Assembly (NCBI GenBank): GCA_024636225.1
Contig: JAGXHN010000030.1
Span: forward strand, 1 to 59,633
Source of the DNA: Desulfuromonadaceae bacterium
GTDB lineage: Bacteria > Desulfobacterota > Desulfuromonadia > Desulfuromonadales > UBA2294
DNA: 59,633 bases
Reading direction: 5' to 3'
Shown: positions 20,432 through 29,967 of the stretch, piece after piece
Position numbering within the stretch: position 1 is the first letter of the stretch
Layout: the number at the start of each line of letters is the position of its first letter
Notes under the pieces: model-generated
What the model was told of the DNA's origin: nothing
Database searches by the model: none
Seen by the model: only the letters and a program-made list of their open reading frames with translations
Made by a program: the position numbers and the translations under genes

Positions 20432-20923
20432 TCACTCGCCCTCTTTATTCTTTAAATGTTTAACGATGAGATTCTCTTCACTAAAGATTTTCAGCCCCGC
20501 TTTCATCAAATGCGCCGTCGTAACACCTGCTCCTTTGACCAGCGCTCCGTTACGATAGATCGAGTTGACCCCACATGACGGGCTTCGTTCCTTGAGCAGG
20601 GCGGTGGTACAGCCACAAATCTGTGCAATGGCGGTCGCTTGTTCTGCGCCGCGAATAAATGCGAAACCAACGTCTTCGCCCCTGTTGTTGACCAATTGAC
20701 CTTCTCCTGGCGTCAGGGAAGTGCCATCACCTGCTCTGAATACGACCTCAGGACGTGGTGTCGGTAATCCACCGAGTTGTTCCGGGCAGATCGGAATCGG
20801 AGTCCAGCCGTTATTCTGAAGGTATTCGATGACGGCGGCGTTCTTCCGGCACTCTCCATCGTAGCGGGTTTTGAGTCCGAGAAGACAAGCACTGACCAGA
20901 ATTGTCCGGGGGAGAGCAACCAT
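20432..20923 (-). CDS. DUF523 family protein (TudS-like)
   Basis: A 163-residue DUF523 protein. Some members of this family (TudS) bind a [4Fe-4S] cluster through three cysteines and remove sulfur from 2-thiouracil; others are uncharacterised. The conserved cysteines are visible: Cys13 in SACLLG, Cys46 in ICPEQLGGLPTPRPE and Cys117 in RSPSCG. The DGECRKN segment is also typical. It lies 12 bases after purN and two bases before the FAD-like gene. A role in nucleobase salvage fits the neighbours but is inference. Confidence 0.87.
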   Translation of the reverse strand: MVALPRTILVSACLLGLKTRYDGECRKNAAVIEYLQNNGWTPIPICPEQLGGLPTPRPEVVFRAGDGTSLTPGEGQLVNNRGEDVGFAFIRGAEQATAIAQICGCTTALLKERSPSCGVNSIYRNGALVKGAGVTTAHLMKAGLKIFSEENLIVKHLKNKEGE

Positions 20924-20935
20924 TAAAGCGACGTT

Positions 20936-21604
20936 TCACTCCTTGTCAGGGAGAGGTGGATTCATCAGAGTCGTATTCAGGGGAGAAGATGTCGGTTCAA
21001 TTCTCACCCGGCGACCGTCAATTTTCAAGCGGTCTTCGGCTAGTAACTGAATAGCGTGGGGATACAGACGATGCTCTTCGATTAAAATACGGGCCGAGAG
21101 TGTCTGCTCGGTATCGTCATCGAGCACCGGGACCACAGCCTGAGCGATAATCGGGCCGGTATCAACGCCGCTATCGACGAAATGAACAGTGCACCCGGCA
21201 AAGCGGGCACCGTATTCGAGTGCCTTACGCTGCACATGAAGTCCGGGAAATGCCGGGAGCAGGGCAGGGTGAATGTTTAAAACACGCTGTGGAAAGGCAT
21301 TGAGTATGGTGTCGGTGACAATCCGCATAAATCCGGCTAATACTATGGTGTCGGCGCCAGCTGTTTTTAGAGCTGCAACGATCTGCTGGTCAAAATCTTC
21401 TCGATCACTGTAGTGACGATGGTCGATACAGAGGGTCGGTATACCGGCCCTCTGTGCCCGGTCGAGGGCTCCGGCATCTGGATTGTTGCTGATTACCAGA
21501 ACGATCTCGGCTTGCAGCGAACCGTCCGCGCAACGGTCGATGATCGCCTGCAAATTGGTGCCGCCGCCCGAAGCGATGGCACCTATGCGCAGCTTTTTAC
21601 TCAT
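20936..21604 (-). CDS. purN: Phosphoribosylglycinamide formyltransferase (GART)
   Basis: Transfers a formyl group from 10-formyl-THF to GAR in purine synthesis. The 222-residue protein is slightly longer than the ~190-212 usual, with a short extra C-terminal tail. [14 protein letters not shown] marks the phosphate loop; [12 protein letters not shown] gives the catalytic Asn and His, and DSGVDTGPI the catalytic Asp. Its start overlaps the purM stop by four bases, so the two are translationally coupled. Confidence 0.95.
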   Translation of the reverse strand: MSKKLRIGAIASGGGTNLQAIIDRCADGSLQAEIVLVISNNPDAGALDRAQRAGIPTLCIDHRHYSDREDFDQQIVAALKTAGADTIVLAGFMRIVTDTILNAFPQRVLNIHPALLPAFPGLHVQRKALEYGARFAGCTVHFVDSGVDTGPIIAQAVVPVLDDDTEQTLSARILIEEHRLYPHAIQLLAEDRLKIDGRRVRIEPTSSPLNTTLMNPPLPDKE

Positions 21605-22653
21605 GCTCCGACCAGTTCAACCTGCTCGGCACTATCGGTCAGGTGAATAATGCCAATGACGGATGCGGTCTCTCCCAGGCCGTGCAGCCGCAACAAGATA
21701 TCTTCGGCATCTTCCTGTTTGACAATCAACACCATCCCGATGCCGTTGTTGAAGGTGCGATACATTTCGTGTTCGTCGATATTGCCGCCCTGGCGTAACA
21801 GCTCAAACAGAGGGGATATGTGCCAGCTCCCCTTATTTATCACCGCTTTGCAGTGTTTCGGCAGAACCCGGGGGATATTTTCGAGCAGGCCACCGCCGGT
21901 AATGTGTGCCATCCCTTTAATGGTGAAATCGCGGATCAGATTGAGGATGCTCTTGACGTAGATTCTGGTCGGTGTCATCAACGCTTCGCCGAGCGGGATA
22001 TTCATCCCGTTGGCAGGCTGATCGAGGGGGAGATTGAGATTTTCGATAACGATCTTGCGCGCCAGTGAGTAGCCGTTGGAGTGCAGTCCGCTTGAGGCGA
22101 GACCGATCAGCAGATCCCCTTCGTGGATCGTTGAACCGTCGATCAGATTGTCACGATCGACGACACCGACGGTAAAACCGGCCAGATCATACTCTCCCTG
22201 CGCGTACATACCGGGCATTTCAGCTGTCTCGCCGCCGATCAGGGCGCAGCCAGCCATTTTGCACCCCTGAGCAATCCCTTTGACGACTTCAGCCGCCTTC
22301 TCCGGAGAGAGTTTGCCGGTGGCAAAATAGTCGAGAAAAAAGAGCGGTTCGGCGCCTTGAACGATAATATCGTTAACACACATGGCGACCAGATCGATGC
22401 CGACCGTGTCGTGCTTGTCAAGCATGAAGGCGAGCTTGAGTTTGGTCCCGACGCCGTCGGTTCCGGAAACCAGGGTCGGATTTTTATACTTGCTGGTATT
22501 GAGCGAGAAAAGACCGCCAAAGCCACCAATATCGGTCAATACTTCCGGGCGCATGGTCGCCTTGACCAGAGGTTTGATCATCTCGACAAAGCGATTGCCT
22601 GCATCGATATCGACACCGGCATCTTTATAGGTAACTTTTTTTTGATTCGGCAC
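21601..22653 (-). CDS. purM: Phosphoribosylformylglycinamidine cyclo-ligase (AIR synthetase)
   Basis: ATP-dependent closure of FGAM to AIR, the step that makes the imidazole ring. The 350-residue length is typical. [12 protein letters not shown] at the N-terminus, [31 protein letters not shown] and [11 protein letters not shown] are the family signatures. It starts with GTG, seven bases after AAGGAG. A consensus promoter lies upstream on the minus strand. It leads a four-gene unit with purN, DUF523 and an FAD-like protein. Confidence 0.96.
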   Translation of the reverse strand: MPNQKKVTYKDAGVDIDAGNRFVEMIKPLVKATMRPEVLTDIGGFGGLFSLNTSKYKNPTLVSGTDGVGTKLKLAFMLDKHDTVGIDLVAMCVNDIIVQGAEPLFFLDYFATGKLSPEKAAEVVKGIAQGCKMAGCALIGGETAEMPGMYAQGEYDLAGFTVGVVDRDNLIDGSTIHEGDLLIGLASSGLHSNGYSLARKIVIENLNLPLDQPANGMNIPLGEALMTPTRIYVKSILNLIRDFTIKGMAHITGGGLLENIPRVLPKHCKAVINKGSWHISPLFELLRQGGNIDEHEMYRTFNNGIGMVLIVKQEDAEDILLRLHGLGETASVIGIIHLTDSAEQVELVGA

Positions 22654-22682
22654 TGGACGACTCCTTATAAAATCCTGCCATT

Positions 22683-22711
22683 TTAATAGAACAACCCACC
22701 CGCCTTGTCAA
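22683..22711 (-). promoter_or_regulatory. purM: Promoter of the purM operon
   Basis: On the minus strand, TTGACA (22711-22706), a 17-base spacer and TATTAA (22688-22683) lie about 30 bases before the purM GTG. This is a good sigma-70 match. Confidence 0.6.
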
Positions 22712-22753
22712 TCTCTAAGTCGTGAAAACCGGCTGGCGTTGTCAGCTTTTTCT

Positions 22754-22782
22754 TTGCAGATTCCCTGCTCCTACATTATGAT
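22754..22782 (+). promoter_or_regulatory. Candidate promoter of rimI-pyrK-pyrD
   Basis: TTGCAG (22754-22759), a 17-base spacer and TATGAT (22777-22782) lie in the divergent gap between purM and rimI, giving a leader of about 55 bases. Confidence 0.4.
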
Positions 22783-22842
22783 GCAAAAATTAATGAATTT
22801 TGTTGATCGCCTTCGTGGGCGGCCTTGATCTGTGGTATCTCT

Positions 22843-23298
22843 ATGACTGTTCCACTAACCGAAGTGATCCGGCCGATGCTGAGGTCGGATCTGGAGACGA
22901 TTGTTGCTGTGGAACAGCTCTCCAATCCGCACCCCTGGAGTTCTGGCCAATTTCTCTCTGAACTTGATAACAGCTGTTCCGTTATTGATCTTCTCTGTCT
23001 GGATGGCAAAATAGCTGCTTTTCTCTGCAGCTGGCTGGTGGTGGATGAACTGCATATCCAGAACGTCGCCACACATCCGGATTTCAGACGTCGGGGTCTG
23101 GCGTTAACACTTATGACCCGCCGTGCAGAATTGGCAAAAAATTTTGGTGCCGTTGTTGCTCTGCTGGAGGTACGAGCAAGCAACACGGGTGCGATTCATC
23201 TGTATGAGCGCCTCGGTTATCGGCAGAACGGTCGACGACGGCGTTACTATACCGATGGTGAAGATGCTGTTTTGATGGAGTGTGATCTGACTGCCTGA
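22843..23298 (+). CDS. rimI: Ribosomal-protein-alanine N-acetyltransferase (GNAT family)
   Basis: GNAT-fold protein that in E. coli acetylates the N-terminus of ribosomal protein S18. The 151-residue product has the acetyl-CoA loop VATHPDFRRRGLALTLM (about residues 74-90, RRRGLA), ExRxxN (EVRASNTGAIHLYERLGY) and a C-terminal YY-containing segment, all usual for RimI. ATG 22843 is preferred over a TTG 18 bases upstream, though neither has a strong ribosome site. tsaB, often next to rimI, is elsewhere in this window (5.6 kb). Confidence 0.88.
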   Translation: MTVPLTEVIRPMLRSDLETIVAVEQLSNPHPWSSGQFLSELDNSCSVIDLLCLDGKIAAFLCSWLVVDELHIQNVATHPDFRRRGLALTLMTRRAELAKNFGAVVALLEVRASNTGAIHLYERLGYRQNGRRRRYYTDGEDAVLMECDLTA

Positions 23299-23342
23299 TG
23301 TCTGTTAATCGGAGTAAATTGTTAAAAGAAAAAGGGGAACTG

Positions 23343-24197
23343 ATGCAGAACTACAATACGATTATTCTCTCGAACCAGGAAGTCTCTCCGGGTTATTTTC
23401 GAATGCGGATTCTCGCTCCCGGTTTTGGCGCTGCGGCTCGATCCGGGCAATTTCTGATGTTTCGGGTGCAGCATTTATTATTGCCGCTGTTACGCCGTCC
23501 TTTTGGTATCTTCCGGGTCGGTCTTCTTCCGCCTGATTGCGAAGGGATGCCGCCAAAAGAGTATGTCGAGATCCTTTATAAGGTGGTCGGTGGCGGTACG
23601 CGTATCATGAGTGAATTGCATCATGGGGATCACGTGGAACTGCTCGGCCCTCTCGGTAACGGATTTACGAGCGGTGCCGTCAAAAAAGAGAAGATTCTGG
23701 TCGGCGGCGGAATCGGTCTGGTCCCTCTCTACATGCTGGCGAGTGAACTGGTTGCGCAGAGTCCGGTCCGGTTGCTGATGGGGGGGCGTACTCGCGACGA
23801 TATTCTGGCGGTGACTGAATTCGAACGACTCGGAGTCGAGACTTATGTTTCGACCGATGACGGCAGTCTCGGCGAGGAGGGGATGGTGACCGAGGTGTTG
23901 AAACGCAAGCTGGTAAGATTTCCAGATGCTGAAGTCTACGCCTGCGGTCCGATGCCGATGCTCAAGGCGGTGCGGGATATCTGTTACAAGCGCGGAGTTT
24001 CGCTTCAGGTCTCGCTTGAAGCACATATGGCGTGCGGAGTCGGGGCGTGTCTTGGCTGTGTTGTCAAGGGGGCCGCGCATACAGAGGAGACGCCACAGTA
24101 TCTCTGCTGCTGCAAAGCCGGGCCGGTATTTATGGCTGAGACTCTTGATTGGGGGAAGATCGATACCGACGACAAGTCGTGTGGAGGGTGTGCATAA
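23343..24197 (+). CDS. pyrK: Dihydroorotate dehydrogenase B, electron-transfer subunit
   Basis: FAD and [2Fe-2S] protein that passes electrons from PyrD to NAD+. The 284-residue product shows a ferredoxin-reductase fold: LLRRPFGIFR (FAD), GGGIGLVPLYMLA (NAD) and the C-terminal cluster cysteines ACGVGACLGCVV and YLCCCKAG. The ATG at 23343 has AAGGGGA seven bases upstream. An ATG at 23298, overlapping the rimI stop, would add 15 residues but has a poor ribosome site. The stop overlaps the pyrD start as TAATG. Confidence 0.94.
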   Translation: MQNYNTIILSNQEVSPGYFRMRILAPGFGAAARSGQFLMFRVQHLLLPLLRRPFGIFRVGLLPPDCEGMPPKEYVEILYKVVGGGTRIMSELHHGDHVELLGPLGNGFTSGAVKKEKILVGGGIGLVPLYMLASELVAQSPVRLLMGGRTRDDILAVTEFERLGVETYVSTDDGSLGEEGMVTEVLKRKLVRFPDAEVYACGPMPMLKAVRDICYKRGVSLQVSLEAHMACGVGACLGCVVKGAAHTEETPQYLCCCKAGPVFMAETLDWGKIDTDDKSCGGCA

Positions 24198-25138
24198 TGA
24201 CAACCAGGAACATGTCGAATGTAAAACGTCCGAACCTGACGGTGGAGGTTGCCGGGATCAAGATGCGCAATCCGGTTATGCCGGCTTCAGGAACTTTTGG
24301 TTACGGGGAAGAGTATACGCCGTTTCTCGATCTGAATCAACTCGGGGCGGTGGTGACCAAGGGGTTGTCGCTGAAACCGAAAGCGGGGAACGCCATGCCG
24401 CGGATCACTGAAACCGTCAGCGGTATGCTCAACGCAATCGGTCTGCAAAATGTCGGCATCGACGCCTTTATCCGTGACAAGGTCCCGTTTTTGAGCCGGT
24501 TCGAGACGCCGGTGATTGTTAATTTTTTTGGCAACAGTCTGGAAGAGTACGGTGAGGTTGCCGCCCGGCTCAATGATATCTCTGCGATTGCCGGGGTTGA
24601 GCTGAACATCTCCTGTCCCAACGTCAAGCAGGGCGGGATTGTTTTTGGAACGGATCCTGCGGCGGCCAGTGAGGTGGTTTCGCTGGTCCGTTCGCGATTG
24701 CAGAAGCCGTTGATTGTTAAACTGACGCCGAACGTGACGGATATCACGGTCATCGCCCGTGCGGTGGAAGAGGCGGGGGCCGATGCGGTCTGCTGTATCA
24801 ACACTTTGACCGGGATGTCGATCGATGTTCGCAGCCGCAAGCCGACTTTGGCCAACAAAACCGGCGGGCTCTCCGGTCCGGCAATTCGACCAGTTGCGGT
24901 GCGGATGGTCTATCAGGTAGCGCAGACGGTTAAAATTCCGGTTATCGGCGTCGGTGGTATCGTTAATGCCATGGATGCTCTCGAATTTTTAATTGCTGGA
25001 GCGACGGCGGTGCAGGTCGGTACGGCGAATTTTATCGATCCGACCGCGATGATTTCGGTGATTGACGGGATTGAAGCGTTTTGCATTGATGAGGGGATTG
25101 ACGACATTCATCACCTTATCGGCAGTCTGCGGGGTTGA
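24197..25138 (+). CDS. pyrD: Dihydroorotate dehydrogenase B, catalytic subunit
   Basis: FMN enzyme that oxidises dihydroorotate to orotate; paired with PyrK it uses NAD+. The 313-residue product is a TIM barrel with MPASGTFGYGEEY, NISCPNVKQGG (class 1B, catalytic Cys in this loop) and GVGGIVNAMDALEFLIAGA. ATG 24197 follows GGAGGG and overlaps the pyrK stop; an internal ATG at 24212 is a possible alternative. The two subunits are translationally coupled. Confidence 0.95.
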   Translation: MTTRNMSNVKRPNLTVEVAGIKMRNPVMPASGTFGYGEEYTPFLDLNQLGAVVTKGLSLKPKAGNAMPRITETVSGMLNAIGLQNVGIDAFIRDKVPFLSRFETPVIVNFFGNSLEEYGEVAARLNDISAIAGVELNISCPNVKQGGIVFGTDPAAASEVVSLVRSRLQKPLIVKLTPNVTDITVIARAVEEAGADAVCCINTLTGMSIDVRSRKPTLANKTGGLSGPAIRPVAVRMVYQVAQTVKIPVIGVGGIVNAMDALEFLIAGATAVQVGTANFIDPTAMISVIDGIEAFCIDEGIDDIHHLIGSLRG

Positions 25139-25174
25139 GCTTGTATCGATCTTCAAGTCGTTGGGCGTGACGGC

Positions 25175-27820
25175 ATGGATGTTATTACCACACATATAAA
25201 TGCCGATTTCGATTGTCTCGGTGCTATGGTTGCGGCGAAACTGCTCTATCCGGAGGCCGAGATGGTCTTTCCGGGGGCGCAGGAGCGTAACCTGCGGGAA
25301 TTTTTCGCCCAAAGTCCCCATCTTGAGGATAATTTCACGCGGATCAAGGATGTTGATCTCGATCGGATCGAGCGGCTGATTCTGGTCGATGTCTGCCAGG
25401 CTGATCGGATCGGGCCGTTCGGGGCAGTCGCGTTGAAGCCTGAGGTTGACGTGCATATCTACGACCATCACCCCGGTGAGTCGATGCTGCAGGCGACGAC
25501 GGCCTGTATTGAGAAGGTCGGGGCGACGGTCTCAATTTTCACCCGGCTCTTTCTGGAAAAAGGGATCCGTCCCGATTCGCAGACGGCCACCGTGATGATG
25601 CTCGGTCTTTATGAAGACACGGGGAGTCTTCTGTTCAGTTCGACCACCTGTAACGATTTTGATGCGGCATCGTTCCTCTTCTCCTGCGGTGCCGATCTGA
25701 ATGTGGTTGCTGATTTTCTGACTCAGGAATTGACTGCGGAGCAGGTTGCGCTTCTGCATGAGCTGATCGAATCCCGTTCTGTTCTCACCGTAAAAGGGGT
25801 CGATATCTCAATCGCCCACGCTTCGGCGGAAAATTTCATCGGGGATCTGGCGGTTTTGTCCCATAAACTCAAGGATATGGAAAACTTAAATGCCCTGTTG
25901 GTTGTGACCCGGATGGGGGATCGTATCTTTATGGTCGGGCGCTCCCGGATCCCCGAAGTCGACGTCGGTGAAATTTTAAACGAGTTTGGCGGCGGCGGTC
26001 ATGCTTTTGCGGCGTCGGCAACAGTACGCAACGAGACGCTGGTTCAGGTTCTTAATCGTATTCCTGATCTCCTTGCGCGCCACATAAAGCCTGTTTGCGA
26101 AGCGCGGCACCTGATGTCGTTTCCGGTCAAGTCGATTGAAATCGGTGCGTCGATCCAGAAAGCACGTGAGACTTTGAATCGCTACAATCTGAACGCTCTC
26201 CCGGTTTTGCAAGAGGGTCGAGTGGTCGGAACGATCAGTCGCCAGATCGCCGACAAGGCAGCGCATCACAAGCTTGATCAGGCCACGGTCTCAGAGTACA
26301 TGAACCGGGAGATCGAATCGGTCTCCCCGGCTCTCTCCATCGATTCTTTAAAAGAGTTAATCGTCGGACACGGGCATCGAATTGTTCCGGTGGTTGAGGG
26401 GGAGACTCTGGTCGGAGTCGTGACCCGTACCGACCTGTTGCGTTATCTTGCGACCGGAGGCCAAAGTTCACTGCGGGGGAAAACCAAAAAAGGGGGAGAC
26501 GCCCTTACTCGACAGCAACATCTGTCGAGACTGCTTCAAGCACAGCTCCCCCCGAAAATTTTTAATCTGCTCAAAGAGTTTGGCCAGATCGGCGACCGAC
26601 TCGGAATCAGGGTCTATGCCGTTGGCGGATTTGTCCGGGATCTGCTTCTTCGGCAGACGAATCTCGATGTCGATATCGTTGTCGAAGGAGAAGGTATCCC
26701 CTTCGCCCGACAGGTCGAAAAAGTCATGGAGTGCCGGGTTCGTACCCATGAACGGTTCGGTACTGCGATCATTGTTTTTCCGGATGGGTTTAAAGTTGAT
26801 ATCGCTTCAACCCGAACCGAGTACTATCTTGAGCCGGGCGCGTTGCCGAAGGTGGAGCATTCGTCAATTAAATTAGATCTTTATCGGCGCGATTTCACGA
26901 TTAATACGATGGCGCTGGCTCTCAATACCGATCAGTTCGGGGATCTGCTCGATTTTTTTCAGGCACAAAAGGATCTGAGCGATGGAGCAATCCGGGTCTT
27001 GCATAATTTAAGTTTTGTTGAAGACCCTACCCGGGTCTTCCGGGCGATCCGGTTTGAACAACGGCTGAAATTTTCTCTCGGGCGGCATACCGAAGCGCTT
27101 CTGAAAAGTGCCGTACGGATGGGGTTTGTTGAAAAAATCGGCGGAATCAGAGTCTACAACGAACTCCTCCATATCTTTAATGAGGCAGATCCGGTCGCAT
27201 CGGTCAAACGGATGGCGACTCTTGATCTGCTCGGCTGTCTCCATCCGGCTCTGGTCTGGGATCAAGATTCATCGCACCTGTTTGAGGAGGCGAGGCGGGC
27301 TCTGCATTGGTATGAACTGCTTTATACCGGTACCGCGTGTCGGGGCTGGCTGGTCTATCTGCTCTGTCTGCTGGCGACATTACGTCCGGCTCAGGTTGCA
27401 GAGTTCTGTCAGCGGCTGAATGTTCCACCCCGTATTCGGTTGATACTGCTCGAAGAACGCCGGGCGGCCCTTACGGTTAAACTCAAGCTGGATCAGGCGC
27501 TGCAACAGAATAAAACACCGAGAAACAGTCAGCTTTATCGTTGGCTCAAGCCGTTTTCGATTGAAATCGTGGTTTTTCTGATGGCATTTTGTTCAAATGA
27601 AGAGAGTCGGCAGTCCATTTCTCGGTATATGACCCATTTGTGCAATGTCAAAACGTCGTTAAATGGCAGATCGTTACAAAAACTCGGGCTGAAGAGTGGT
27701 CCGAACTTTAAAACGATACTCGATCTGCTGCTGGCAGCGCGACTTGACGGACGGGCGACCAATGAACAGGATGAAATTGCTCTGGTCAAAAAACGTTTTT
27801 TGAAGCATTTTAAATCTTGA
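25175..27820 (+). CDS. DHH-CBS-tRNA nucleotidyltransferase fusion
   Basis: An 881-residue three-part protein. Residues 1-300 are a DHH/DHHA1 phosphoesterase (THINADFDCLGAM, the Asp of VDVCQADR, YDHHPGE, and the GGGGHAFAASA motif of DHHA1). Residues ~310-430 are a pair of CBS domains that would sense nucleotides. From ~485 follows a class II nucleotidyltransferase with GGFVRDLLL and the DVDIV metal aspartates, then RRDFTINTMA. Such fusions in delta-proteobacteria and Aquificae act as CC- or A-adding enzymes or poly(A) polymerases; which one cannot be told here. It lies 36 bases after pyrD. Confidence 0.9.
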   Translation: MDVITTHINADFDCLGAMVAAKLLYPEAEMVFPGAQERNLREFFAQSPHLEDNFTRIKDVDLDRIERLILVDVCQADRIGPFGAVALKPEVDVHIYDHHPGESMLQATTACIEKVGATVSIFTRLFLEKGIRPDSQTATVMMLGLYEDTGSLLFSSTTCNDFDAASFLFSCGADLNVVADFLTQELTAEQVALLHELIESRSVLTVKGVDISIAHASAENFIGDLAVLSHKLKDMENLNALLVVTRMGDRIFMVGRSRIPEVDVGEILNEFGGGGHAFAASATVRNETLVQVLNRIPDLLARHIKPVCEARHLMSFPVKSIEIGASIQKARETLNRYNLNALPVLQEGRVVGTISRQIADKAAHHKLDQATVSEYMNREIESVSPALSIDSLKELIVGHGHRIVPVVEGETLVGVVTRTDLLRYLATGGQSSLRGKTKKGGDALTRQQHLSRLLQAQLPPKIFNLLKEFGQIGDRLGIRVYAVGGFVRDLLLRQTNLDVDIVVEGEGIPFARQVEKVMECRVRTHERFGTAIIVFPDGFKVDIASTRTEYYLEPGALPKVEHSSIKLDLYRRDFTINTMALALNTDQFGDLLDFFQAQKDLSDGAIRVLHNLSFVEDPTRVFRAIRFEQRLKFSLGRHTEALLKSAVRMGFVEKIGGIRVYNELLHIFNEADPVASVKRMATLDLLGCLHPALVWDQDSSHLFEEARRALHWYELLYTGTACRGWLVYLLCLLATLRPAQVAEFCQRLNVPPRIRLILLEERRAALTVKLKLDQALQQNKTPRNSQLYRWLKPFSIEIVVFLMAFCSNEESRQSISRYMTHLCNVKTSLNGRSLQKLGLKSGPNFKTILDLLLAARLDGRATNEQDEIALVKKRFLKHFKS

Positions 27821-27877
27821 GCAGTCAGTTCATCGATTAGTTTACGAACGGTAAAAACACGACTTTTACAGAGGCGA

Positions 27878-28558
27878 ATGGAAACAGTTCTTGCCAAAAT
27901 CGCAGTGATGCTGGTCCCCGCACTTTTTGCCGTAACGGTCCATGAAGTTGCACACGGCTATGTGGCAGACAAGTTCGGCGATCCGACAGGGCGCCTGCTC
28001 GGTCGGCTCACCTTTAATCCGCTGAAACATTTTGATTTTCTCGGAACCATTTCGCTGCTGGTTTTCGGTTTCGGTTGGGCGCGTCCTGTCCCGGTTAATT
28101 TCGGCAATATGAAGAACCCCTATTGGGGGCGTCTGGCCGTCACTCTGGCCGGTCCTGTCAGTAATTTTTTGCTTGCTCTGTTTTTTGCCGTTTCTCTGCA
28201 TCTTTTGGCCGCGACTCCGGAACAGACTTTTTTGGGGAAGAGTGCGGCTGTTGTTGAACCGTTTCGTCTGATGTTGGCTTTTGGTCTTTATGTCAATGTT
28301 ATTATCGGTCTGTTGAATCTGCTCCCGATCCCCCCTTTGGATGGCGGGATGATTTTAATCAGTCTTCTCCCCGAAAAGCAGGCGGCACTGGTTGCACGTC
28401 TGGAACCATTTGGTTATGTTTTTTTTGTTATGATCGCTTACTATACCGGTTTCTGGCGGATAATATTGGCACCGGCTGTATTTTATGTTGCCAGTTTTCT
28501 CTCAGGTGGTCAGAGCGCTGCGATCGAACAGATCATGACTTTTCCACTCTCCCGGTAA
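27878..28558 (+). CDS. Site-2 protease family protein (M50, SpoIVFB/YwhC-like)
   Basis: A small integral-membrane zinc protease. The 226-residue protein has HEVAH at residues 22-26 in the first hydrophobic segment, the conserved GRLTFNPLKHFD downstream, and NLLPIPPLDGG (about 147-157) with the third zinc ligand Asp. No PDZ or CBS domain is present, unlike RseP at 4.2 kb, so it belongs to the minimal class. Its substrate is unknown. It sits 12 bases before scpA, an arrangement common in this lineage. Confidence 0.92.
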   Translation: METVLAKIAVMLVPALFAVTVHEVAHGYVADKFGDPTGRLLGRLTFNPLKHFDFLGTISLLVFGFGWARPVPVNFGNMKNPYWGRLAVTLAGPVSNFLLALFFAVSLHLLAATPEQTFLGKSAAVVEPFRLMLAFGLYVNVIIGLLNLLPIPPLDGGMILISLLPEKQAALVARLEPFGYVFFVMIAYYTGFWRIILAPAVFYVASFLSGGQSAAIEQIMTFPLSR

Positions 28559-28570
28559 AAGAGAGACATC

Positions 28571-29344
28571 ATGGCTTACGAAATCAGTATCGAAAATTTT
28601 GAAGGACCCCTTGATCTGCTGCTGCATCTGATCAAAAAGAATGAAATGGATATCTATGATATTCAGGTTGCTGAAATCACCGGGCAATATCTGGCGATTC
28701 TGGATACGATGCAGGTCATGAATCTTGACGTGGCCGGTGAATTTTTATTAATGGCGGCGACCCTGGTGCACATCAAGTCGCGGTTTCTACTCCCATCAAG
28801 TGCGGATGATGAGATTGAAGAAGAGGAGCTTGATCCGCGGGCTGAGCTGGTCAGACGATTACTCGAATACCAGAAATACAAAGCTGCCGGTGAAACTCTT
28901 GATCAGCGACCGCGACTCTTTCGTGAGCTGTTTGCCCGTAAATTTCATTCCCCCGAATTGTCGGCTCTGGCAGAGCAGGACGAGGGGGAAATTTTTGAGG
29001 TCGGTCTGTTTGAACTGGTCGACGCTTTTCAACGTCTGTTGAAAGAGACCTCGGATCCTTATATCCATGAAGTTCATATCGATCGGATCTCTGTAGCCGA
29101 TCGGGTGAATGCGATCATGGAACTGTTGGCAGGACGCAAGGATCTCGATTTCCGGGAAATCTTTGCAGAAAAACCTGGACGAGAGATGGTTGTTGTCACT
29201 TTTTTAGCTATGCTTGAACTGGTGCGGCTCCGTCTGGTTCGACTGATGCAGAACGACCGTTGTGGTAATATCTGGATCTACCCGGCGGTTATTGGCGATG
29301 TAACCCCCTTTCGTATCGATGAGGCCCAACTTGGATACATCTGA
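28571..29344 (+). CDS. scpA: Segregation and condensation protein A (kleisin)
   Basis: Kleisin subunit that bridges the Smc heads and helps condense and partition the chromosome. The 257-residue protein begins with the typical YEISIENFEGPLDLLLHLI and contains the AEFLLMAATLVHIKSRFLLP helix that binds Smc. The C-terminal winged helix includes VTFLAMLELVRLRLVRL. Its end overlaps scpB by 26 bases, so the two partner subunits are coupled. No smc gene is in this window. Confidence 0.95.
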   Translation: MAYEISIENFEGPLDLLLHLIKKNEMDIYDIQVAEITGQYLAILDTMQVMNLDVAGEFLLMAATLVHIKSRFLLPSSADDEIEEEELDPRAELVRRLLEYQKYKAAGETLDQRPRLFRELFARKFHSPELSALAEQDEGEIFEVGLFELVDAFQRLLKETSDPYIHEVHIDRISVADRVNAIMELLAGRKDLDFREIFAEKPGREMVVVTFLAMLELVRLRLVRLMQNDRCGNIWIYPAVIGDVTPFRIDEAQLGYI

Positions 29345-29936
29345 ACTGCGTAAACATGTCGAGGCGCTTGTTTTTGTCTCGGAGACACCACTTAAATCAG
29401 AAAGGATTGCCGAAATCCTCGAATTGAAAAATTCCGAGGTTTTGCACCTGCTTGCCGAGCTTTCGTCCGGATACGACCAATCCGGAAGCGGTTTGGAACT
29501 GATAGAAGTGGCAGAAGGGTTTCAACTTCGAACCCGCCCGGAGTCGGTCGGTTTTATTCAGCAGCTGATTAAAACGCGTCCGTTCCGTTTTTCGCGGGCC
29601 GCTCTTGAAACCCTGGCTATTGTTGCTTACCGGCAACCGGTCACCCGGGCTGAAGTCGAATACCTGCGTGGTGTCGATTCTGGCGGTGTATTTAAAACCC
29701 TTTTGGAAAAGCAGCTGATTCGTATTCTGGGGAAGAAGGATGTGCCGGGGAGACCGCTTATTTACGGCACGACCCGAGAATTTCTGGAGTTTTTTGGCCT
29801 GCGTGATCTCAGCGCTTTGCCGACTCTCAAAGAATTCAGCGAGCTGTCACCGGCATCGCTCGAGGCGCAAGGCTCTCCCCTGATGTTGGACGGGGAGAAG
29901 ATTCCGGATCTGGAGCCGTTAATTGAACAGGAGTAA
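29319..29936 (+). CDS. scpB: Segregation and condensation protein B
   Basis: Dimeric winged-helix partner of ScpA in the Smc complex. The 205-residue protein has HVEALVFVSETPLKSERI at the start and the conserved AALETLAIVAYRQPVTRAE (about residues 91-109). The ATG at 29319 lies inside scpA; a TTG at 29331 with GAGG six bases upstream may be the true start and would shorten the protein by four residues. A small hairpin follows the stop. Confidence 0.93.
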   Translation: MRPNLDTSELRKHVEALVFVSETPLKSERIAEILELKNSEVLHLLAELSSGYDQSGSGLELIEVAEGFQLRTRPESVGFIQQLIKTRPFRFSRAALETLAIVAYRQPVTRAEVEYLRGVDSGGVFKTLLEKQLIRILGKKDVPGRPLIYGTTREFLEFFGLRDLSALPTLKEFSELSPASLEAQGSPLMLDGEKIPDLEPLIEQE

Positions 29937-29957
29937 CCGGGTTTTGTCCGGTTTTTT
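29935..29957 (+). terminator. Weak terminator-like hairpin after scpB
   Basis: AACCGG and CCGGTT form a six-bp stem followed by TTTT. It is only 11 bases before rluB and may only dampen transcription. Confidence 0.4.
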
Positions 29958-29967
29958 ATGTGAGACG

